From contig DNTK01000605.1 of the NCBI GenBank assembly GCA_003508755.1, positions 1-10,483 on the forward strand: DNA of 10,483 bases, in the 5' to 3' direction. The stretch is from Bacteroidales bacterium (GTDB taxonomy: Bacteria; Bacteroidota; Bacteroidia; Bacteroidales; UBA10428). The notes below the pieces were generated by a model that worked only from the letters and a program-made list of their open reading frames with translations, made no database searches and was not told where the DNA came from. This document shows positions 1 to 7,005 of this stretch, one piece after another; within the stretch, counting starts at the first letter, position 1, and the number at the start of each line of letters is the position of its first letter. A program made the translations under genes and the position numbers.

Positions 1-543
1 GTTCTGGAGACAGCAAAGCCAGTTGAATTGAGCCACTTTAAACTAAGTGTTACGAATGGTATCGAAAATAATGCCTATTTTGATGTATATGCATCACGCG
101 ACGGGTTCGATTGGGAGCTTGTTATGGGTTCTGAAGAATCTTGCGGCATTTCAGCAGACTTGCAGGTATTCGATATTCCTGCTACAAAATCAGAAACAAC
201 ATACAACTACTTTAAGCTTATCGGAAAAGGAACAACAAACGACGATGTTAATGCTTACTCTGAACTTAAGCTTTATGCTGCTGTTGATGGCGCTACTTCT
301 AGCGATGAAGTAAGCATTGCAGATATTGTTGAACTGTATCCGAATCCCGCACAGTTTAGTTTTAACCTTGACCTGAAAGAAGATTCGAATGTAAAAATTC
401 TGAATATGGGAGGAAAAGTTGTGTTTGAACAATTTATGCAACAAGGTGTAAATCCTGTTGATATAAATCTGCCTACCGGTACTTACTTGGTACAGGTTAT
501 TTCTGAGTCCCAAATGATAACACAACAGCTGGTTATTCAGTAA
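1..543 (+). CDS. C-terminal part of a T9SS-secreted protein with an F5/8 type C-like domain (5' end outside window)
   Basis: The frame is open from base 1 and ends with TAA at 541-543, giving 180 visible residues. The gene starts upstream of the window, so the TTG at 28 is only an internal codon. Visible residues about 1-95 resemble the second half of an F5/8 type C (discoidin) jelly roll: a FDVYASRDGFDWE strand-turn-strand, then a YNYFKLIGKG strand, then a final SELKLYA strand. Such domains commonly bind carbohydrate. From about residue 112 (LYPNPA) to the end, the sequence fits the C-terminal type A sorting domain of T9SS substrates, including the NMGGKVV and LPTGTYLVQV segments. In that family the tail directs export through the outer membrane and is removed, and the cargo is released or anchored to the surface. 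The catalytic part, if there is one, lies outside the window, so the activity is unknown. A polysaccharide lyase or hydrolase is possible but not shown. Confidence 0.88.
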   Translation, partial: VLETAKPVELSHFKLSVTNGIENNAYFDVYASRDGFDWELVMGSEESCGISADLQVFDIPATKSETTYNYFKLIGKGTTNDDVNAYSELKLYAAVDGATSSDEVSIADIVELYPNPAQFSFNLDLKEDSNVKILNMGGKVVFEQFMQQGVNPVDINLPTGTYLVQVISESQMITQQLVIQ

Positions 544-611
544 CACCCGCATTCAAATAGAAAAAACGGGTATTTGCAGAACATATTAATACATCCATAA
601 AAACATTGAGT

Positions 612-648
612 GAAATCCTCTCTTCGAATTAATCGAGGAGAGGATTTC
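612..648 (+). terminator. Strong hairpin, probable intrinsic terminator of the T9SS gene
   Basis: Bases 612-627 pair with 633-648 over 16 positions. All are Watson-Crick except one T-G wobble, and the loop is five bases (ATTAA). The hairpin lies 69 bases after the stop of the upstream gene. The 3' arm ends GGATTTC and runs into TTCT, so the pyrimidine tail is T-rich but interrupted by C. The stem is long enough to be a good terminator in either direction. Because the -7 box of the next gene begins four bases later, the hairpin probably insulates the polysaccharide genes from upstream transcription. The pairing is seen directly; termination is inferred. Confidence 0.7.
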
Positions 649-651
649 TTC

Positions 652-659
652 TATATTTG
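652..659 (+). promoter_or_regulatory. Bacteroidota-type promoter -7 box (TATATTTG)
   Basis: TATATTTG matches all six fixed positions of the TAnnTTTG -7 consensus of the primary sigma factor in Bacteroidota. Transcription would start near 665-668, leaving a leader of about 25 bases before the ATG at 692, a normal distance in this phylum. No good TTG-type -33 element is found at the expected distance. That stretch is occupied by the 3' arm of the 612-648 hairpin, so the promoter call rests on the -7 box and its position. Confidence 0.55.
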
Positions 660-691
660 CACCTGAATGCTAAACCGAATCGTAATCAATT

Positions 692-1585
692 ATGGACTCT
701 ATTTCTATTATTATACCCTCTTATAATTCATCCGAAACAATACCTGCCACGCTTGATAATATCTTTAAGTTGAACAATGTTGATACTGTAAAAGAAGTAA
801 TAGTGGTGGACTCTTCGGACGATAAAAAAACCAAGCCATTCCTCAATAACTACAGCAACCCCAAAGTAAAAATAATAACCTCTGGTGTACGGGTGATGCC
901 TGCCATTCAACGGAACATTGGCGCCAGGGAAGCTTCTGGAGATATTCTTGCCTTTATTGACTCTGATGCTTACCCTGATAAAAACTGGGTTGCTTTCATT
1001 TTAGAAACCATTAAGGAGCAAACAGTAATGGGCGGAGGAAGCTATCTATTGCCAGAATTTCAGCATGATAACAAAGTAGCCATTGCTCAATATTACCTAC
1101 AGTTTAATGAATTTTTACCCGCTGGTGATATCCGACAAAAGGCATTTTTCCCTTCTTGCAACATCTTCTGCAAAAAAGAATTTTTCGACGAAATGGGAGG
1201 ATTTCCAGAAGTAAGAGCTTCTGAAGACACCTTGTTTTGTCTTAATGCCGGAAAAAAGACAGAACTGGTATTTAATCCTCAAGCCAAGGTTTATCATATC
1301 TTCAGAACCGATAGGAAAGCCTTTCTGAGAAACCAGAAAATGTTGGGTAAATTTGTTCTTGTTTACCGAAAAGACTTTTACAAAAGCTTTATTTACAAAG
1401 GCATAATGCCCCTGCTAACTATACCGGTTATAACCTTGATAAAGTTGGCCAGACTGCGTTCAAGAATTACCCAAGCGGGTAAATGGCACCGCAAGATGTT
1501 ACGTAAGTCGCTGGGTACATTCTTCGTTGGTCTCACTTACTGGTCATTTGGATATGTAAGCGGCATAAAGGGTGTGAAAAAATAA
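692..1585 (+). CDS. Family 2 glycosyltransferase
   Basis: A 297-residue GT-A fold glycosyltransferase that would transfer a sugar from a nucleotide donor to the growing lipid-linked repeat unit on the cytoplasmic face of the inner membrane. The N-terminus has the family hallmark IIIPSYNSSETI (residues 6-17). Next come the nucleotide-binding acidic patch VVDSSDD (38-44), the metal-binding D90-S91-D92 in FIDSDAYPD, and E178-D179 in ASEDTLF, the likely catalytic-base region. Two hydrophobic stretches near the C-terminus (about 237-255 and 274-292) suggest membrane association. The ATG start is supported by the -7 box 33 bases upstream and by the GT2 motif beginning within the first few residues. 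It is the first gene of the polysaccharide locus in this window. The donor and acceptor sugars cannot be read from the sequence. Confidence 0.9.
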   Translation: MDSISIIIPSYNSSETIPATLDNIFKLNNVDTVKEVIVVDSSDDKKTKPFLNNYSNPKVKIITSGVRVMPAIQRNIGAREASGDILAFIDSDAYPDKNWVAFILETIKEQTVMGGGSYLLPEFQHDNKVAIAQYYLQFNEFLPAGDIRQKAFFPSCNIFCKKEFFDEMGGFPEVRASEDTLFCLNAGKKTELVFNPQAKVYHIFRTDRKAFLRNQKMLGKFVLVYRKDFYKSFIYKGIMPLLTIPVITLIKLARLRSRITQAGKWHRKMLRKSLGTFFVGLTYWSFGYVSGIKGVKK

Positions 1586-1605
1586 CACCCCATAAAAATT
1601 TTTTT
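1570..1605 (+). terminator. Possible weak terminator overlapping the GT2 stop codon
   Basis: GGGTGT at 1570-1575 can pair with ACACCC at 1585-1590, a 6-bp stem with a nine-base loop that spans the stop codon. A run of seven T lies at 1599-1605, eight bases after the stem. An alternative fold pairs GTGAAAAAA (1574-1582) with TTTTTTCAC (1600-1608). Both are weak and the T-run is somewhat far from the first stem. Partial termination between the GT2 and GT26 genes is possible. Confidence 0.3.
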
Positions 1606-1758
1606 CACGGATTTTTCCTGTTGTTTCATAGCATAAGCATTCTATAAAGGCACGGGTCTCATTCGTCAAAATAACATGCCCATTACTACGATTTTTACCA
1701 TCTTTAGGCCTGTTTAACTATTAAATATATACCCGAACCAAACAATACTGCAAAAACA

Positions 1759-2514
1759 ATGGTACTTAAAAAGACACCATTTTACAACCTGTTGGTAAAC
1801 AACATCAATACCCGCGAATGCCTTGCGGCATGTAATGCTTTTTACCTGTCAGATACAATAAACACCATATCATTTATAAATGCACATTGCTTTAACATAG
1901 CACAGAAAAACCAAGAATACTTGTCTGCTCTGAACCATTCTAGCCTTTTGCTCAACGACGGTGTTGGAATAGACATAGCAGCTTCGTTTGCGCGAATGAA
2001 GTTCAAGGAAAACATGAACGGTACCGACCTGATTCCAAAGATAATTAAGCATGCATATGAGTCTGGCAAATCAATTTATTTAATGGGCGGTGTTCCGGGA
2101 ATTATTGAACAGACCAAAACAGCTCTTGAAAAGAAATACCCGGGAATTAAGATATCGGGCACTCAAAATGGATATTTTAAAAAAGAAGATAACCCTGCCG
2201 TGCTTGAAAACATTAATAATTCCGGGGCAGAGCTCCTTATTGTTGGTATGGGTGTGCCCAGGCAGGAGCTTTGGATACATGAACACAAGACGGCTTTTAA
2301 AAATATAAAAATCGCTGTAGCCGGAGGAGCCATTGTAGATTTTATTGCTGGTAAAGTAAAGCGGGCCCCCCTTTGGATGCAAAAGCTAAAAATCGAATGG
2401 CTGTTTCGATTTATCAATGAACCTAAAAGACTGTTTAAACGCTATTTTATTGGTAACATGGTATTCTTTATGCATCTAATTAGTTATAAACTAAGGAAAT
2501 CGAAAAATGCTTAA
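1759..2514 (+). CDS. WecG/TagA/CpsF family (GT26) glycosyltransferase
   Basis: A 251-residue protein with the full run of GT26 signatures. They are INAHCFN (40-46), LNDGVGID (65-72) with D67 at the position of the catalytic Asp of TagA, GTDLI (88-92), then YLMGGVPG, NGYF, LLIVGMGVPRQELW, GGAIVDFIAGKVKRAP and EWLFRFINEPKRLFKRY. Known members transfer N-acetylmannosamine or its uronic acid to a GlcNAc-lipid (TagA, WecG), or glucose in xanthan assembly (GumM). The Arg- and Lys-rich C-terminus is the segment that anchors TagA-type enzymes to the membrane. It presumably adds an early sugar of the repeat unit here; which one is unknown. It is separated from its neighbours by 173 bases upstream and 83 downstream, so it may be transcribed partly on its own. 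The length is typical of the family. Confidence 0.93.
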   Translation: MVLKKTPFYNLLVNNINTRECLAACNAFYLSDTINTISFINAHCFNIAQKNQEYLSALNHSSLLLNDGVGIDIAASFARMKFKENMNGTDLIPKIIKHAYESGKSIYLMGGVPGIIEQTKTALEKKYPGIKISGTQNGYFKKEDNPAVLENINNSGAELLIVGMGVPRQELWIHEHKTAFKNIKIAVAGGAIVDFIAGKVKRAPLWMQKLKIEWLFRFINEPKRLFKRYFIGNMVFFMHLISYKLRKSKNA

Positions 2515-2554
2515 ATAACCCAACTATTAAAAAACATACTCATAATATGTTTCA

Positions 2555-2562
2555 TTAATTTG
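2555..2562 (+). promoter_or_regulatory. Candidate -7 box (TTAATTTG) before the export lipoprotein
   Basis: TTAATTTG matches five of the six fixed positions of TAnnTTTG and lies 35 bases before the ATG at 2598. A second near-match, TACTTTTA, is at 2563-2570. No TTG -33 element is visible. Just upstream, AAACATA (2532-2538) can pair with TATGTTT (2546-2552), a weak AT-only hairpin that may mark the end of the previous transcript. The evidence is modest. Confidence 0.3.
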
Positions 2563-2597
2563 TACTTTTACCTGTATATAACCAATTTTTATCCTTT

Positions 2598-3389
2598 ATG
2601 AAAATCCGTCTGAATTCAATTTATCGTGGTTTTTTACTTCTTGCAAGCGTATGGCTGCTTCACGCATGTATTCCTCATGATTCACTCAAGCTGGTTCACG
2701 AACCTCAAATATCTACCATCGATACATTAACATTCTATAATAATTATAAAGCAAAACAGATCCGACCTTACGATAACTTGTATATAAAAATATTTAGTGC
2801 CGATGAACGCTCACAAATGGTTTTTTCTGAAGGCTACAGCTCTGTAGGAAATGTTGATCCCCGCCTGATTAGTTATGCTGTGAATGATTCGGGCTATCTT
2901 AATTTTCCATTTATCGGGCAAATTTATGTAAATGAATTAACCCTTTTAGAAGCACAGGAAAAAATTGAACAACAACTTAACCGCTATTTAAAAAACGTAT
3001 CGGTATCGGTGCGTTTTGTCGGAAACTCAATTACTGTGTTGGGTGAGGTAAATCGTCCGGGTGAGTACATATTTTACGATGATAAAATCAGCTGTTTCCA
3101 GGCTATTGGCCTTGCAGGCGGTGTGGCCGATTACGGAAACCTAACCAATGTGAAAGTGTTACGTGAGATTGACAATAATCTTACCTTTTACGAAATGGAT
3201 TTAACCAAGAAAGGCGTGGTTGAGGCCACAACCTATTATCTATTACCCAGCGATGTGATAATGATAGAACCCATCAAAGCAAAATATTCTCGATTGAGAA
3301 GCTATAATAATTTATCGATTGTACTTTCTGCACTTACAACTATTGCTTTATTAGTCACAGCCTTTAATCTTATTCCAACGAACAATTAA
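2598..3389 (+). CDS. wza: Wza-like polysaccharide export lipoprotein (OPX family)
   Basis: A 263-residue lipoprotein. A basic N-terminus and hydrophobic stretch lead to the lipobox L21-H22-A23-C24, so C24 should be lipidated. The polysaccharide export domain spans about 55-140, with the typical turn GYLNFPFIG (99-107) followed by TLLEAQEKIEQQL. One SLBB domain follows (about 144-193, with GEVNRPGEY at 149-157 and AIGLAGGV). The protein ends in a hydrophobic segment at about 240-259. Members form a ring that carries polysaccharide through the periplasm and, in Wza, across the outer membrane. This protein is far shorter than E. coli Wza (about 380 residues) and has one SLBB domain rather than two. 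Its stop codon shares a base with the start of the wzc-like gene, as expected for partners of one machine. Confidence 0.92.
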   Translation: MKIRLNSIYRGFLLLASVWLLHACIPHDSLKLVHEPQISTIDTLTFYNNYKAKQIRPYDNLYIKIFSADERSQMVFSEGYSSVGNVDPRLISYAVNDSGYLNFPFIGQIYVNELTLLEAQEKIEQQLNRYLKNVSVSVRFVGNSITVLGEVNRPGEYIFYDDKISCFQAIGLAGGVADYGNLTNVKVLREIDNNLTFYEMDLTKKGVVEATTYYLLPSDVIMIEPIKAKYSRLRSYNNLSIVLSALTTIALLVTAFNLIPTNN

Positions 3390-5860
3390 TGATGCAAAAC
3401 CAACAAGAAGATATACTAAAGACCGGTACTGACTTTCAAAAGATTGTAGATACTTTTTTAAATTACAAAAAAGTATACATATTATGCGTGGGTATTGCAC
3501 TTGCTATTGCAATGGCTAACAATATGTTAAGTCGTCCGACATACCGCAATTCAACCACCATATATTTCTCGGAGCAAGACAACGCAAATCTCCTTTCGAG
3601 CCGCGATGCTATGGAAGGTTTCCGTTTCCTGAGTAATCAGACCGATGTAGAAAACGAAATGGAACTTATTCGTTCTTTTACTTTAATACGCGAAGTGCTG
3701 CTTCGCTTAAACTATCATGTTGGATACTACAGAGATTATTCAAGCTTTCCAAAAAAATACTTGAAAGGAAAAGAAAAATACCTTGAAGAAATTCACTCTA
3801 ACCTGCCTTTTCGGGTGAATATAGACAAATCTCATCCCCAGGTAGTTTATTCACTTTTTAAAGTTAAAATACTTGATAACAAACGGTATGTGCTAACAAG
3901 TACTGCCGAAAATAAGCCGTTGTTTAATTACATCGATAATCAACAACTATACCGCATCGATGCTTACTCTATAAGCGATACACTTTATTTTAATGAGCGG
4001 CTTCAACATCCGTATTTCTCCTTTGAGATTGCTTCGACAGAGGCATTGAACAAAGGAAATTACGGAAAGGAATATTATTTCAGAATGTTTGATATCAATC
4101 ATCTGGCTGCAGATTACCAACGACGCCTAACTCCAGCATTGGTAAGCCCTCAGGCTACACTCATAAAAATAACTCTGGTTGGTGGAAACATAGAAAAAAT
4201 AACCGATTTTCTGAATGAGCTAACAAGCATTTACCTTGATGTTAATGTTGAAAAGAAGAACAAAATTGCAAGGAGCACCATTGATTTTATCGATGGTCAG
4301 ATTTCCCAGGTAGCCGATTCGCTTGTAAAGGCTGAAACCAACCTCCGTGACTTCAGATCCAGCAACAAAGTAATGGACTTAAGTTTTCAGGGACAAGAAT
4401 TTTTCAGGCTCATGAATGAGCTCGAAACCGAGAAAGCACAAATTGCTGTTCAAATCAGGTATTATGAATATTTAAAAGAATATTTCTCGAAAGAACAGGA
4501 CATAGCAGGTTTGCGGGCTCCTTCAACCATGAACATTGTAGACCCGATTTTGACTGAACTAATCGCCAGCCTGCTTGAGCTAAATGCTGAACGAAACAGA
4601 ATTATGGATGGCGATTCGCGAGAAAACCTGTTTCTCGATGACATGAACCGACAAATCGATAACCTGTTGGCCAATATTTCTGAAAATGTTGAAAACAACA
4701 TGAACACGCTTAATATCACGAAAAACGAAATAGAGTACCGGATAAATAAGCTTTCGAATCAAATTAGCAGAATGCCAAAAACCGAGCTTCAGTTGCGGGG
4801 TATTGAACGTGAATTTGAGATAAACGATGAAATATATACATTTTTGTTGCAAAAGCGCGCCGAATCGCAAATAGTCAGAGCCTCCAATTTCCCAGATTAT
4901 GAAATTGTTGATCCTGCAAGGGTTTTAAGTTACAACCCTATAGGACCCAGAAAAAAAGTTAATCTAGCTATCGCTATTATACTGGGCATTCTTCTGCCCT
5001 ACTCCTTCTTGACAGTTAAAGATCTGTTAACAAATACAATTTCGAAACACGAAGATATAGAAGCCTTATCCAATGTGCCTATACTTGGAAATGTTTTCCA
5101 CAACGATTCAAAAGCGACAAATGTGATCAAAAATGCGTCCGATTCGGCTGTAGCAGAATCGTTCCGAGCACTACACATGAATTTTGATTTTTTAACCAAA
5201 GGTAATGAGCAGAGCGTAATCACAGTTTCCTCCTCGTTAAGTGGCGAAGGAAAAACATTTACTGCCATTAATATGGCCAACACATTTGCCAGCTTTGGTA
5301 AGAAAACTGTGTTAATCGAATATGACCTTCGTCGCCCCAGCATCAGCAAAGTATTAAAATTAAATAGTCAGATCGGTACAACATCCTACCTGATTAACAA
5401 AAGCTTGTTGGAGGATATTATAATTAAAACCGAGGATCCAAACCTCGATATTATTACAGCAGGTCCAATTCCGCCAAATCCCAGTGTTTTAATTGCAAGT
5501 GATAAGACAAAGGAATTAATCGACTTATTATTAAATTACTATGATATAGTGCTTATTGATTCGGCACCAGTTGGTGTTGTTGCAGAAACAAAATTTCTGA
5601 TGGATCTGTCAAATATCAACCTGGTAATTGCCCGTTATAATAAGACCCTTAAAAATGTCTTCAAGAATACCATTAAAAACTTACAGAAGAATAACATTGG
5701 GAACCTTACCGTAGTAATCAATGATGTGAGTATGAAAAGCCATAGCTATAAATACACGTACGATAAGAAATACTACCATGCGGGAGCAAAAAAGAAAAAA
5801 CGAATATCTATTCCTCGAATTAAAAAAGTTAAATCATTAAAGCAAACCATAGGATGGTAG
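3389..5860 (+). CDS. wzc: Wzc-like polysaccharide co-polymerase with tyrosine autokinase domain
   Basis: An 823-residue inner-membrane protein combining chain-length control with a BY-kinase. It has TM1 at about 29-47, a large periplasmic region with coiled-coil-like heptads roughly 290-500, a proline-containing NPIGPRKKVN stretch before TM2 (about 526-544), then the cytoplasmic kinase. The kinase shows Walker A SGEGKT (618-623), Walker A' as EYDLRRP (644-650) and Walker B DIVLIDSAP (719-727). The C-terminal tyrosine cluster has five Tyr in ten residues (Y787, Y789, Y791, Y795, Y796), followed by a Lys-rich tail. In Wzc, cycles of Tyr phosphorylation and octamer assembly govern polymer length and export through Wza. 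Two motifs differ from the E. coli type: the first Asp of Walker A' is E644, and the EX2RX2R oligomerisation motif reads E590..R593..H596. The ATG overlaps the previous stop in TAATG; the ATG at 3392 would serve equally well. Confidence 0.95.
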   Translation: MMQNQQEDILKTGTDFQKIVDTFLNYKKVYILCVGIALAIAMANNMLSRPTYRNSTTIYFSEQDNANLLSSRDAMEGFRFLSNQTDVENEMELIRSFTLIREVLLRLNYHVGYYRDYSSFPKKYLKGKEKYLEEIHSNLPFRVNIDKSHPQVVYSLFKVKILDNKRYVLTSTAENKPLFNYIDNQQLYRIDAYSISDTLYFNERLQHPYFSFEIASTEALNKGNYGKEYYFRMFDINHLAADYQRRLTPALVSPQATLIKITLVGGNIEKITDFLNELTSIYLDVNVEKKNKIARSTIDFIDGQISQVADSLVKAETNLRDFRSSNKVMDLSFQGQEFFRLMNELETEKAQIAVQIRYYEYLKEYFSKEQDIAGLRAPSTMNIVDPILTELIASLLELNAERNRIMDGDSRENLFLDDMNRQIDNLLANISENVENNMNTLNITKNEIEYRINKLSNQISRMPKTELQLRGIEREFEINDEIYTFLLQKRAESQIVRASNFPDYEIVDPARVLSYNPIGPRKKVNLAIAIILGILLPYSFLTVKDLLTNTISKHEDIEALSNVPILGNVFHNDSKATNVIKNASDSAVAESFRALHMNFDFLTKGNEQSVITVSSSLSGEGKTFTAINMANTFASFGKKTVLIEYDLRRPSISKVLKLNSQIGTTSYLINKSLLEDIIIKTEDPNLDIITAGPIPPNPSVLIASDKTKELIDLLLNYYDIVLIDSAPVGVVAETKFLMDLSNINLVIARYNKTLKNVFKNTIKNLQKNNIGNLTVVINDVSMKSHSYKYTYDKKYYHAGAKKKKRISIPRIKKVKSLKQTIGW

Positions 5861-6993
5861 TAACAGTAATAGCCAATGGGTTTCAGGAAGACTATACCGT
5901 TAACCTTGTTAATGCGCTGGCCGAATCAGGAATAGAGGTCGATTTTATTGGGTCGGATATTTACCTGAATTATGAAATTAATAAGCGGGTCAACTTCCTA
6001 AATTTGAGGGGCTCACATATTGAATCGGCTTCCAAACTTTCAAAAATAAAACGAATAATCAGGTATTATTTGCGCCTTTTAAAGTACAGTAAAAAAGCCA
6101 AACACAAGGTGTTTCACATACAATGGCTCCGATTCTATTATTTCGAAGGGGTGCTATTCTCAACCATTTTAAAGTTAATGGGAAAACGCATTGTATACAC
6201 TGTTCATGATGTACTGCCGCACAGCAAAGAAACACCAAAGATGAGGAAGCTATTTAAGAAGGTTTACAGGGTATCCAATCATCTTATTGCACATACAGGG
6301 TATATTAAGAAACGGTTGGTAGAAGAATTTCACCTGAATCAAGATAAAATAGCAGTGGTTAAACATGGTGTATACAACCTTAACCTGCATGATGCGATCA
6401 CAAAGGAGAATGCACGAAGCGAAATGAAAATATCAAAAGATGATATTGTTTTGCTATTCTTTGGTTACATAACCGAATACAAAGGGCTGCCACTGCTATT
6501 TGATGCATTCAAGCAGCTTGAAAGAAAGCATGAAAATATTAAACTTTTGGTAGCAGGTAAAGTGAGTCAGGAATACAAAGACACCTTTGATCGACTAAGA
6601 GCTCAAATAACCTCTGACAACGTCCAAATCACCACCAAATACCTCGACGACCTTGAAGTAGAACAGCATTATAAAGCATCCGATATCGTTGTTCTTCCTT
6701 ATCTCGAAGCCTCGCAAAGTGGTGTTATGTTTATATCCTATGCCTATGGAAAACCTGTCATTGCACCAAACTTTGGAGGGTTTCCTTACGATATTATACC
6801 AGAGAAAACCGGCTTGCTGTTCGAAAGACAAAACACCGATGATTTAACCCATCAAATTAATAGAGCCATTGATATCTTCTGCAAGGATAGTAAAGAAACC
6901 AGCAGATACATTACAGACTATGCTACCGAAAACTATAGCTGGGAAGGCAGTGCAAAGGCTTTAAAGCTTATTTACAAACACCACAATAATTAG
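5854..6993 (+). CDS. GT4-like glycosyltransferase (GT-B fold)
   Basis: A 379-residue GT-B enzyme expected to add a sugar to the lipid-linked repeat unit. The N-terminal half is the acceptor side, with YTVHD (115-119) at the usual catalytic-His region. The C-terminal half is the nucleotide-sugar side: FFGYITEYKG (202-211) is the donor-phosphate binding loop with K210, and VVLPYLEASQSGV leads to E285, followed by YGKPVIAPNFGG and TGLLF. The classic EX7E motif is incomplete: eight residues after E285 there is F293 instead of Glu. The SQSGV variant of this loop is found in some GT4-related enzymes, so activity is still likely. The gene starts seven bases before the end of the wzc-like gene (ATGGTAG), pointing to translational coupling. 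The substrate is unknown. Confidence 0.9.
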   Translation: MVVTVIANGFQEDYTVNLVNALAESGIEVDFIGSDIYLNYEINKRVNFLNLRGSHIESASKLSKIKRIIRYYLRLLKYSKKAKHKVFHIQWLRFYYFEGVLFSTILKLMGKRIVYTVHDVLPHSKETPKMRKLFKKVYRVSNHLIAHTGYIKKRLVEEFHLNQDKIAVVKHGVYNLNLHDAITKENARSEMKISKDDIVLLFFGYITEYKGLPLLFDAFKQLERKHENIKLLVAGKVSQEYKDTFDRLRAQITSDNVQITTKYLDDLEVEQHYKASDIVVLPYLEASQSGVMFISYAYGKPVIAPNFGGFPYDIIPEKTGLLFERQNTDDLTHQINRAIDIFCKDSKETSRYITDYATENYSWEGSAKALKLIYKHHNN

Positions 6994-7005
6994 GTCTCCC
7001 TTTTA

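Noticed and set aside
190..552. Antisense reading frame opposite the T9SS gene
   Set aside because: It mirrors a well-supported coding region and shows no domain, so it is a shadow. The same applies to the antisense frames opposite the GT2, GT26, wzc-like and GT4 genes.
545..571. ACCCG/CGGGT inverted repeat just after the T9SS stop
   Set aside because: Only five pairs with a 17-base loop and no T-run. The 612-648 hairpin is a far better terminator.
667..726. Short reading frame of 19 codons from ATG 667 overlapping the first GT2 start
   Set aside because: It starts at about the predicted transcription start, encodes a low-complexity Tyr-rich peptide from out-of-frame GT2 sequence, and has no supporting signal.
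1699..1706. CATCTTTA as a possible -7 box for the GT26 gene
   Set aside because: It matches only four of the six fixed positions of TAnnTTTG and has no -33 partner. I see no convincing promoter in 1586-1758.
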